Position numbers and translations under genes: made by a program
Shown here: positions 12,841 to 23,050 of the stretch, piece after piece
Layout: the number at the start of each line of letters is the position of its first letter
How positions within the stretch are numbered: the first letter of the stretch is position 1
Notes under the pieces: generated by a model
The model's input: the letters and a program-made list of their open reading frames with translations, nothing else
Told to the model about the DNA's origin: nothing
Database searches by the model: none
DNA from: Helopsaltes ochotensis
Lineage: Eukaryota > Chordata > Aves > Passeriformes > Locustellidae
Length of the DNA: 64,000 nt
Assembly (NCBI GenBank): GCA_013400155.1
Contig: VXBM01000093.1
Location: 751,293 to 815,292, forward strand
Reading direction: 5' to 3'

Positions 12841-14149
12841 AAAAATAAGGCATCCTAAGATAGAGGAAGAATTTGGAGAATTTATCCTCCCTGTGTATAT
12901 GTTTATAAAACTGTTGGTACAAGTGTCTCCCACCAGTGTGGAGCCTGGCACTCAGGCAAACTGGCCTCTCTTGCTTGTCTGACTTTCTTCCACAAGGGCA
13001 TCCCTCAGATCCGGCTGGGTGTGGATATGGGTGCACAGAGCACCCTGGAGCAGAACGAAGAGCAAAACACATTTCCAGTGGAGAGAGACAAGTGAGGAAA
13101 CTGATCTTTGTAGAACACCAGGCTGGTGCTACCAGCTTGAACCTAACCTTTATCACCCAAATTTTAATGAAACTGTCTCATGTTTATCCACAGAGGAACT
13201 CACGAACAAAAGATTAAAAACAAAAAACACCAACCAAACAAATCTCCCCAAAAACCTGTTCCATAAAATCATTATTCTTTAAATTTTAGGCACATGGGAA
13301 ACATTTTTTCCAGAAATTCTTTCACATTAAGCATTTGTTTTAGAAAAAAAAAAAAAGAAGAAAAAGGTTGGTTTGTTTAATTCCTAGATTTTCTGTTTGA
13401 AATGTTGAAAAAATCCACCTCAGTTCTGAATTCTACATTGAAACTCAATTGTGCTTTATGGATTTACATAATTGTAATATTTTATATTTCTTCAATATTT
13501 TACATTCATATTGGCACAGAGGATTTGCTAATGGTATGTGGAGACTGAATCACCAAATATCTTTAGCCTGCACCCTGTACATTGCATTAACTGAAAGGAA
13601 GACACAATGTGAATGGCTAATTTATAAATTTCCAACAAAATGCAGGTTTTGGTCAGGTATTGCTGAAATTCTTGGAGATGTTCGGAAGAGAACACCTATT
13701 AGTTTTACTTTATTGTAGTTGTATGATATTTCACTACTCAGCTAAGTTTAAATCTTTCCATGACAATCTGCCATCCCTGGAAATTAAATTACAGTAAATT
13801 AATTTGCCAAAGAAGGAGAGAAACAGTTGTTTTTTTTTTAAATTGCAAGTTTCATTAAAACTCAAACTGAAACATCATTTCTAAAAGATCAAAAAAGATA
13901 TACTGTGCTGTTCAAGAAATTGCACCGTTTGAGTACACTTCCTTCTTCCTGCAGAGTGTTTTTTAAATTGATATAAACCAGTTTATATTAACTCCAAATA
14001 TTACTATTGTTTGCTGAAACAACAGTTTTCCTTATGGATTGATGGTAACAATTTTAGAGCAATTATTTGATTTCTTGAGTGGTTGAAACACAGCAATTAT
14101 TTTCTAATTCTCATTTATGATAGCAAGCATTCGAGCAGATAGTCAACAT
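12841..14149. other. AT-rich noncoding stretch, possible conserved element
   Basis: No gene or repeat recognised. The part at about 13440-13800 is very AT-rich with TAAT/ATTA words and no simple repeats, a composition often seen in vertebrate conserved noncoding elements. An A-rich tract lies at about 13345-13366. Confidence 0.35.
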
Positions 14150-14330
14150 TTTGAAGGTCAGATCAGAAGTTGTATTAGCACATTCCTGCTTTCAAGTTAA
14201 GCACGTGCTTAAGTGCCTTTCTAGGCTGAGATCTGACACCTGTTTAAATCAAAACACAGCTCCACTGCACTCAGTGGTGTTGCATCTGTATGTGAGCAGG
14301 ATATGTGAGAAGAAAATGAGACCCATATGG
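14150..14330. repeat. Ancient amniote interspersed repeat relic
   Basis: The wording around CAAGTTAAGCACGTGCTTAA and later TCAGTGGTGTTGCATCTGTA resembles old repeats common in turtle, crocodile and bird genomes (AAGCA-GTGCTTAAGTGC near GGGCC-type words). The copy is diverged and the family name is not certain. It contains a perfect 16-bp palindrome at 14197-14212. Confidence 0.45.
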
Positions 14331-15434
14331 CTTTGAAAAAATCTCAGAAAAGGTTGGATTAGTGCTGCGGATTAAAAGGAGCCCTAAACCTCATGGAATT
14401 ATTCTTATTTTAGTTGTCATTGCTGTATTTATCTGGTATTTCCTGGCTGTCTATTATATATTTAAGATAACATAGCCCCATCATTTTATACCAGCTAAGA
14501 CTTTGACCCTAAGAGTGAATTTTAAAGGTATTATGCACTCCAGAAATCAAATCATGAGAATTATAGTCCTTTAATCAGGGAAAAGAAGTGACATCATGTG
14601 CTTATCGCAGCACAGCTCAAATTTCCAATACTGCACTGCTAGGAGCAATCCAGCTAACTGAACAAATAAGATCTTTTTCAGGACTGAAAATGACATCTGA
14701 ACAAAACATGAGGATGCTGCCTATAAAGAAGATGATGGGATTCATTAAATTAAGTATTTCTTTCTAGAAAAATTACAGGCTATACACACACAGGAGTACA
14801 GCTACACTGTGATCATGAAAGAGAGTAACACAGTAAATGTACCTTGGATTGAGCTCCACGGTCCACATCTAAATTATTGTTAGGAAGACCAGCACTGTGA
14901 TTCCATGAGTCCTATACAGACATATATTCGTTGTCACTTGATAGAACTTGTAGATAAATGTCAGTTCTCCCAGTGCTTCTACTGCTTGTGTTGTACTGTA
15001 CTTGCTTGAGCTCCTTGTGGAGGCCCCCTGAATAGACCAATACATCCACAGGCCATGAAACAAAAGCTCATGTTTTCTTCTTGAAAAAGGTCTATTCCTA
15101 GCTTGACCTATTCATTCAAGGCCACAAGTAACTGATACTTAATGATAAAAAGAGTTGGCCTAGATTCCCAACAGATACAGCTTGGCAGAGATCCACCAGT
15201 GTCCACACAGCCGAGGTAGAGATCTGTTACTCTCTGTTTCTTTAAAGATAAGTCAGCAAAGTGATACAGAAAACTGCTGGTTAAAATTTTCTACTGAAAA
15301 GAACATGGCACTTATAGGTCCCATCTCTTGCCACGAATGCTTCGACCAAGGAAATGTTTAGCACAATATGCATAATTCCCATTCATTTCCCCTTGTTTGT
15401 TTGAAAGAAAATTACTAAGTGTTCTCAAGATTAC

Positions 15435-15435
<1 letters not shown>
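14331..15435. other. Unique noncoding sequence
   Basis: AT-rich, with no coding frame or repeat recognised up to the homopolymer tract. Confidence 0.5.

Positions 15436-15514
<79 letters not shown>
15436..15514 (+). repeat. Poly-A homopolymer, 79 bases
   Basis: An uninterrupted run of A is followed by GAGAGACA. No retroposon body precedes it, and no matching direct repeats flank it, so it does not look like an ordinary retroposed tail. Its length is unusual for a bird genome and may be partly a sequencing or consensus artefact. Confidence 0.95.
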
Positions 15515-15517
<3 letters not shown>

Positions 15518-15984
15518 AGACAATGCCTTGTGCAGTTCTCTTTCTGGTGTTCCAGCACAACCCTGGGGAGCCCTTCTGATTTATTTCCTTTCAGAATGAT
15601 GCACACAGCAGAGAGAATCAGCAAAGAGGGAATATCTGAGACATATCTGAAGGTGCAGAGTGACTGTGGTTACTAGGACAGTGCTACACAAGTGTCTTGC
15701 AGATCTACTAGAGGCAGCAAATATCACTTAGCAAATAGGAAGTCAGTAGTCTTTTCTTCTGGGTGGGTGAGCTGGAGGGGTAAAAACTGATACCCTGGAG
15801 TAGATTTCTGTTCAAGTTCACAGTGTGTCACTGGTGTGTCACTCTGACTTGTTACCCAGTGGAGTTCAACGCTTCAAACACTAAAGGACAGTAAATGTCA
15901 TTATTAGAGGCAAAGAGAAATGTCAAAAAAGGTGTCTCTGCATACAAAGATAGATGAACTACAAGGCATTGCAGACACCAGGAA
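15515..15984. other. Noncoding sequence
   Basis: No gene is seen. The last part may already belong to the old CR1 copy that is recognisable from about 15985. Confidence 0.45.
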
Positions 15985-16240
15985 TTTACAGAGACTCAAG
16001 GGGAGGGTGAACAACTTTATAGAAGAGAAATCCACAGAGATTGCCACCAGCCTGTGCCTGCCTTAGCAAGATCAAAATGATAACAGTTAGAGGTCAGGAA
16101 TGCATTAGGGAGAGCTGTATTATGCACTCAACCTTTTCTCATGTCCTTTACTAGTTCCCTTCTCTGAGCCACCACTGGAAACAGAATCCTGGGATTGATG
16201 GAACTGTGGTCTGGTCCATTGCAGCCATTCTCATGGGACA
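15985..16240 (+). mobile_element. Old CR1 LINE 3' region
   Basis: The plus strand reads like a diverged CR1 3' region: GACTCAAGGGGAGGGTG, then TAGAAGAGAAATCCACAGAG, and near the end ACAGAATCCTGGGATTGATG followed by GGTCTGGTCCATTGCAGCC and ATTCTCATG. These correspond to the well-known CR1 words around 'gaagagaaatccat' and 'gggctagatggacc...tctgacccagtatggcc'. Many substitutions mark it as an old insertion. Confidence 0.75.
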
Positions 16241-17564
16241 AAAAATCACAGAGCTGCTGGCCTGCCATCTGTCATCTTCTAACAACCATTTGTTGGTCGT
16301 ACATACACTCAGAAATCTTCTGATCATTACTAGTTGCTTAAGTAGGCTGAATGCAACCCAGCAGGGGAAGAAAGGTCTTGGTGGCAAGCGTCTAAAGGCA
16401 GTTGACAATGTTGTACTGGCATGGGTAAAGAAATTGCTACCCTGGCAATGCGCTGCCTTGGAAAGGCATGAGTGCTGAGCACCAGCCAGGGCAGCCCTGG
16501 GGAGATGAATTCAGTGTGTCTGGAATGAAGGCAACATCCGACTGCACACAAAAGCAAATGCCCACAATACAGTTGTCACTGCTCTTTTGTCTGCCTGAAA
16601 AGACAGGACAATTTATAGCTGTCATGGCAAGTGGTCTGGTCAATCCTTCTTGCAATGCCTCTGAGTCTTGGCTGGCACAGAAGGGCATGATGAGATCTCC
16701 ACAACTGAGATCCCGGAGCGTTGCCAAATCCTCCTCTGATCTTCAGAAAATCCTGGCATGTGTCAGTTAACAGCAAATTCAAAGCCATCTCTGATGGCCT
16801 GCTCTGACAGTAGAGTTGAGAGACTGAAGAAATTCCATAAACCCCTGCCTAAGGCAGACATCAGCTGTGGGGCCCAATGTTGACAACTTTGGCTAGGACA
16901 GAAGAACCTCCTGAGCTATCCCAGGCTAAATGTAACGATACAGAGCAGTATGAACAGGCAATCCGATGGAACAAAATCAGGAAAGCAGGTGTAGGTCAGA
17001 AATAAGTATTTTATATCTTGGGGGATTATAAAATTCAGTCTTGTTTCCTCCCTGCAAGGCTGCTCCATACTGTCTCCAGCCCTTGCACAGCAGTCAGGGA
17101 GTACAAATCACCAGCCTCTCTAGGGACCTCCAGATCGAGCAATGCCGAGGCACAGCTTACTGAAACAGAGGGAGCAGATCCACCAACCTATCCTGGTAAC
17201 TCAGAATCCTTATCATGCCATTTTAATGATGGCATTTACTCCTTACCCCTTCATTTCCAGGAACATCCATCCCCTGAATACATCACGCTATCAAGAAACT
17301 TTCTCATGGAATAGCCTTTGTTGCCTGTATTTCTGTAGTGCTGTTGGACTGGAGGTTCACTGGCTGTAACACTGGCCCAGGACAGAGAGGAAAGCTAAAT
17401 GGGCCTACAGATGTCTTCTGTCCATGGAACTAAAGACTCCCAAGGAGAGGAGAGCCCCAAGCTGTGGTCTCAGTCACTCAGAGTGTGAACGCAGAGTAAC
17501 TCTGCTGAACTCAGAGGGCTATTAGTCATGTAAAACAACAAATTTGCTCCTTTAATATTTTTTT
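16241..17564. other. Noncoding sequence
   Basis: Open frames of about 90-100 codons occur on both strands at 16206-16770 but overlap one another and partly run out of the CR1 relic. No protein family is recognised. Confidence 0.5.
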
Positions 17565-17641
17565 TCCTTGCTCTTCTCTGAACTGTCTCCAATTTGCCAA
17601 TATTAGGAATTCAGTGTTTGGTCCCAACGCCAGATACAGCC
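17565..17641 (-). mobile_element. Old CR1 internal fragment
   Basis: The plus strand has CTTGCTCTTCTCTGAACTGT, then CTCCAATTTGCC and GTTTGGTCCCAACGCCAGAT, which is the antisense wording of CR1 ('...ctccaatttgtccacatc...tggtgcccaaaactgga'). Short and diverged. Confidence 0.6.
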
Positions 17642-17651
17642 ACAACAGATG

Positions 17652-17760
17652 CACAGAATTGTCAAGCTCAGAAAAAACCTTCAAGATCAGAGGAGCTAAT
17701 TACTTCCTTACTCCATAAGATGATTCCTTTTGCACAAGCAGCCTCAAAACTTTAGTTATG
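17652..17760 (-). mobile_element. CR1 LINE 3' end fragment
   Basis: Starts with CACAGAATTGTCAAGCTCAG, then AAACCTTCAAGATCAGAGGA, matching the antisense 3' end of CR1 ('tagaat...ttggaaaagaccttcaagatcat'). It lies about 10 bases from the internal CR1 fragment at 17565-17641, in the same orientation. The two parts are not adjacent in the consensus, so they are either two insertions or one internally deleted element. Confidence 0.65.
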
Positions 17761-18432
17761 GGGATTTTTTGCATCCCATTGGATCATTTTATGTGCCAGA
17801 ATGATCCCTCTGGAAACACGCCTATGTTTCCACCAGTCTTGCCTCTACACATGTTTATTTTCCCTACGCTTCTTTACTACATAGACAGGTCTCAGATTTA
17901 TTTTCTCCACAGCCCGCTTCCTTGTTTGCCTACTTCTCTCTCTCCTGTGTTATTTTTCTTTTTAGTGATATATCTGTCTTTACCAGCCATGATCCCATCT
18001 CCCAGATGAAGACTGCAGCAGAATTCATGACCAAAACCACATAACAATCTTGAAATTTTTTTTGTTACTTTTAAAATCAACTGTGCAAGTTGAGAACCTG
18101 GATCTAGACTGATCTCTTCATTGACCCACAAAAAACTCTGCCTGCATCTTAAAGCTGTTTGTTTTCATTGCTCCCATAGAGAGCATTTTCAACCCACCAG
18201 CCGTACCTCTCTCCAAGACAACTTTGCATTAATTACCCAAGCAGGTTTCATTGCAAGACACTGTGATTTTACACTTCCCTAAAATTTAAATACTCTGATT
18301 TTAAAAAGTACAGGTTTGCCAGACAAGATGAACCTTTTATAAACCTGTACTGCTGATTTGCTTTATTAAAATAAAAGTAAAAATCTGACAAGAAGATCCA
18401 CTCCAGGTATGGCAGGCCCGGAATAGGTCAGT
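17761..18432. other. Unique noncoding sequence
   Basis: No gene or repeat recognised; AT-rich. Confidence 0.5.
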
Positions 18433-18448
18433 TGTTGCAATTGCAACA
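18433..18448. promoter_or_regulatory. 16-bp palindrome with C/EBP-like half sites
   Basis: TGTTGCAATTGCAACA is a perfect palindrome containing two overlapping TTGCAA half sites, and a further TTGCAA word follows at about 18450. It is C/EBP-like in wording but lacks the optimal TTGCGCAA core. Function is unproven. Confidence 0.35.
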
Positions 18449-19714
18449 TTTGCAATTCTTTTATTAACTTGAAGATGGACTGTGCTGCTTTCCCCTGCCC
18501 TTTCACTGCCTCCCATCAAAGGCTTATGTTTATTAAGCTATTCCCTAAACAACCTGGGATGTGCAATAGCTTCTTATCTCTGCAAGTTCACATTCTCCTA
18601 ACACAGTTATTGAGACTGGGTCTTTCTGACCTGACTCCACATATTTTTCTTGGCACAGGGTTTATTTTTTAAAGGGGATCACTATTTCAGCCAATTTTTG
18701 CATCATTAACCACCTCCTCCTCTCTATTTATTTATATTTTAATAAACCACTAATTTCCCAATCAAGGAACAAGGCCAGATTTGGCTAAAAGCCAAATTCA
18801 GACAAAAACCCAGTAGTAATAGAAATAGCTACATGAAGCCATTTTTAGAAGAAAGAATATTAGCATTAAATATCAGTTAGAAGCTGTGAACTGCAGGTAA
18901 CTGATAAAGGAGGCAAAAGGTATCAGGAAAGCTGCTGCTGGCAGATTGGAAGCCAAAGACAAGTGCTTAAGCAAGAATGTGATAACAGAATTTCTAACAA
19001 TTGTCTGTTACCTGACTGTAGAGTGTAAAATTGCTGATAAGAGACAACTGAAAAAAGGAAAAAAAAACCCATTCAGCATTAGTAGTAGTTTAGCTCTGGA
19101 TTTGGAACACTTCAGAAGGAGCACAGCAATATGGAGAAGGACGATTCACCTCCTGTCTGGTCTATGTGCACATGTAAACTCCCAAAGACTTAGCCAAATG
19201 TCAGTACATGATTAGCATGTCCTAAAAAGCTAAGAAATTCAAGAGGACTGACACGGTAAACACAGGGGGAGTTTCAGAAAGAAAAAGTGGCTTACCCCGC
19301 CAGTTTTCATCCAGGGAGCCTGAAATCAGTGCAGGCAGAAAGAATGGAGAAGATGATAGATGATTCAGCTGAAAGGCAAAGAAAGAACAGAAGGCTGAAA
19401 TAAAACTAAGGCAAATCAAAAATGCTTTATGAAAAAGAGAGTTTGATAAGCAAACCTGCAATCAGTTGGAGAGATGGTTGGCAAATGCAACGTGCAAACT
19501 CCGGGTATGTATGTGTGCAGCATTCCACATACAAACTGCTATTACAACACATCAATAAAGGCATGTTTTAGGCAAAGCTTAGTTATTTGAGATCTGTAGA
19601 AGAGTCTAGAGGGGATGCACTGATAAAACTGAGAGAAACTAAATATATCACTTTTACCTGACTAGATTAACAGAGGAACAGAGAGCCATGAAGGCAGGTG
19701 GTTCTCTCTTTCTG
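18449..19714. other. Unique noncoding sequence
   Basis: AT-rich, with open frames under about 90 codons. Nothing recognisable. Confidence 0.5.
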
Positions 19715-19739
19715 TGGTCTTGGTACAATACCAAGACCA
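19715..19739. repeat. Perfect short hairpin
   Basis: Two 11-bp arms (TGGTCTTGGTA and TACCAAGACCA) are separated by CAA. The perfect arms and tiny loop form a stem typical of a cruciform or short RNA hairpin. It is too short for a microRNA precursor. No surrounding element was recognised. Confidence 0.8.
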
Positions 19740-21555
19740 ATTCTTGTGTGAATAATTAAAATCAGTTTGGAGGGTTTTTTTGGGAGAGTAAAACACAATA
19801 CCAGAAGAAAAGGGATAGACAAAAACCTTCTAAACAATTAATTTACAGCTTGATTGGTTATAAAAATGTATTGAGATGAATTGATTAGAAGAAAAAAAAA
19901 ATCTTCACCCAGCGAAAACACCTTAGGTGAATAGACCCTTTCAGGCAGCAGAGAAAGGCATAGTTACAGTCTGTGCCTGAAAGGCAAAGCCAGAAACTGA
20001 GAAATAAAAGACACATTTTGAACAGAGAGCATGATTAATTTTAGGATAAACGACCAGGGGAAGTGGTGAATTCTCGTATGATTCGGGTCAGCAGAAGGTG
20101 GGATCCATCAGTCAGTGACACAGGAGGGATCTGATTAAATCGTTTGCAAACCATTCCAGGCACTGAGCTCTCTGTGCTGCTGGAGAAGGCCAGCTTCTGA
20201 CCCAGCAACCTGCAACGGGGAAATGTCCCTGGCCAGCTGCACGTTGCAACCTTGCTCTCCCTTGCTCCCTCTCACAGAATGGATTGCTCCCTCCTAAAGT
20301 GCCCATCCCGGCAACACAGGAGCTTAAGAGATGAACAGAGCTTGCTTTGAATTGGAGGGAAACTCATATACATACCTTACCAGCAGGGAAACACATACTT
20401 TACAAGGTAAACCACACCTAAGACTTTTTTCCCTTCCCTCTCTTTTCAAATCAATCAGGCCCTGTAAGTTTGACTCTATAGGCACCTCTCTTGCTTTCTG
20501 TCAAATTTTTAAAAAATTCAATTCTAGGTGAATATACAATCTCTTCCATTCAGGACTGGTGCTGGCAAAGCATGGGATGATGGGAATTTGCTGCTGGCAA
20601 CGCGAAGATGGGCTGCAGCCACAGAAATTCAACGGGATTCCCACACGCTTAGATGCTATCAAGAGTTTGGGGATTTGGGTCACTTTGCTGTGAAAGGTTT
20701 GCTACAACTCAGTCAGGAAAGAGCAGCCACCGTGAGCCCAGTCAGGGAACCCTCTGCCTGCAAGAGAGACTGGGCCCACCACCATCACTGTCTCGTCCCC
20801 TCTCCTGCCCAGGCTCAGGTCCACACTCTGCCCTTGGTTTCCTATTCATTGTCTTTCCACAACCCATGGTTTGGAAAAGCCTGGTTGTCCCAAGACCTTG
20901 AATGAGGCTGGGAACCGGTGAGATTCACAGGTCTTAGACCCACAACTCAAAATCTGAACAGAGAAGTTTTTATACTTGCTCGTAATTTGGTCTTTGCCAG
21001 ATCTGAGCCTAGGGAACATCAGTTTTCCAGTCTGCCCATTAAATTTCCCATGCCAGCTCCATATTCGCTAGAGGAAATAAATGAGAAGGAAGAGCTGGGA
21101 GAGATGAACTTTGTAACAAGCCACATCGGTGGAAGGGAAAGTAGAGTTTATTTTATCAGCACTGCACAGGAAGTCTCAGTCCCAAAAATTGCTCTCATCC
21201 CAGCCAGCACTCCGTGTTATTTCTGGTACCTTTGTAAATTGATTTGCAAAAAACCCCTAGTATCTCTGGAGTATTTTGCTGCAGACCAGAGCTGCTACTT
21301 CACTGTCAGGCTGAAGCAGATCTCGGCACAGACACCCCGACTCCAGCTGCTAAATACAAAAGGCTGCCCCTGCTCGGGAAGTCGGGTTTGTCACTGGCTC
21401 TGCTGAGGAAATTAAGCCAGCTCAGGCATGCAGATAGAGGGACTTCGCACCTTCTGTAGAGGGTGAATTTAAGAGGAATATCCTGAGAAAGACCCTGATG
21501 CCTTGCTTCCCTGTCTCATTTCATTCATGCCGTATTAAACCTGATTCAGAGACAA
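19740..21555. other. Unique noncoding sequence
   Basis: The segment at about 20100-21450 is more GC-rich than its surroundings and has long open frames by chance (162 codons at 20918-21406, 125 at 20528-20905). No protein family is recognised, and the frames overlap alternatives. Confidence 0.45.
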
Positions 21556-21573
21556 TTTTTTTTTTTTTTTTTT
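21556..21573 (+). repeat. T homopolymer, 18 bases
   Basis: An uninterrupted T run following GACAA. No retroposon body was recognised on the minus strand beside it. Confidence 0.9.
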
Positions 21574-22989
21574 AGCTCTTGTCTTCCAAGAAAATAATGT
21601 TCCTGCATTCTGGGGCGAAAGACACATTCTTAAAACTCAGTTGCAAGTTTTGTTTCAAGAAGAACTTGCAAATCATTCATCGATTTTTCTTGTTCAGAGG
21701 GGTAATCTGTTTAATTCACAATTTCCCAAATCTAGTTTTTAGGCATAAATGGAAATCGGGGGTCAGACTCAGGCCCACCGGTTTGATGGACCCGTAGAGG
21801 GCACCAGACACTCATTTTTCAGTGCACTGGCCAGGTGCTTATCCTGTCCTCCCCAGTAACTGTGCAGAGGGCTCCGGACTGCTGGGATGAGGAGTGGGAG
21901 CTCCATGCAAATAGAATATTTGCATTCTAATCTAAACGGTGCCTCTTCGTTTACTGCCTCTTCCAAATTAAATATTGAACTAAAAGGTTGGCTTGATCTG
22001 AAATTAGTTTCTCAAGTATCTGATGAAATGGGGAAAAAATCAGCTAAAATATTTTCTTTTCCATTGCAAGATTTCAAACAAGAAATAAAAAATAATACTT
22101 GACATGAAAAGTCTCTTCACATGTAAAAACACAAGTATTCAATTTGGAAACAAAAAGAACTGTTTTGACTTCTCTTTTTTTTCCCCTTCTTCAACAGAAA
22201 ACGAAATTAATTTACAGTTTTGTGTCACTGAATCTGCATTTTTCACCAAAAAGTTCAAACAGGACACTTCCTCCCCCTCTAGCCCCAGTTGTCTCCAGTC
22301 AGGGCTCTCTGGAGGAAGTGTTTCAGTGGCCTTTGTAAAGATCACACCCTGAGAATCCCATTTCACTATTTACTCACCAGCAGCGCTAAATGAGAGGTAA
22401 ATGAACGGGAAGAAAACAACCCCCCAAAGTGACTCAGTGTCATGTGAGAAGCGTGCTGTCTGCCAGAACCACAAGCCCTGCTGTATTATCATGGTGGTTT
22501 ATTTAATCTGTGAGTGAACTCTTGATATCATCTAACTCATCTGCTCCCATCTTCCTGCCCGTGGATTCTCTGTGCGACAGGCAGAGCCTTCTCTGGCTTC
22601 ACCTCCACATCTGACGGTAAAGGGGCTCAGGCAGTCCCACCCCAGCAACAGCCTGATGGGTCAGGGCACCTGAAGCACCTACCAAGACTGAAATACTACA
22701 CAGAGCTGCACAAGAGTGTGGCCAGTTAACAGATGGGACCTAGGAAGTTGCTCTCAGTAAACCTAAATAAATTTGGGAAAGGGAGGCCAGTCACACCAGA
22801 CTCGGAAGCAAGATTATGATCAAAATATTGAGAGATTTATTCTCTCAGTAACTGCCCAAAACTGCTATCCTCAATTCCAGACCCTTCAAGTCTCCTCAAG
22901 TTTGAAAACTTTCCCTTATTTTTACCAACCTTTACTCCCACTCACGTTCCATCTTTCAAACAGCTCTTCACTTCTTGCAGCATGAAGGA
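21574..22989. other. Unique noncoding sequence
   Basis: Nothing coding or repetitive recognised. Confidence 0.5.
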
Positions 22990-23050
22990 TGCAACATTCA
23001 CAAGTTTTCAATCAACTTTAGTGGAGTTGGATTAAGCCCAAATTCCTGCA
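22990..23050 (-). repeat. Ancient amniote repeat relic
   Basis: ATCAACTTTAGTGGAGTTGG followed by ATTAAGCCCAAATTC resembles the old amniote wording 'gacttcaatgggagttggatcaggcccaaattc'. Short and uncertain; the family is not named. Confidence 0.35.

Noticed and set aside
15312..15676. Open frames encoding long poly-Lys or poly-Phe stretches
   Set aside because: They are translations of the 79-base A run, not proteins.
20918..21406. 162-codon plus-strand open frame
   Set aside because: Overlaps other frames in a GC-richer patch, has no motif, and starts at an arbitrary ATG.
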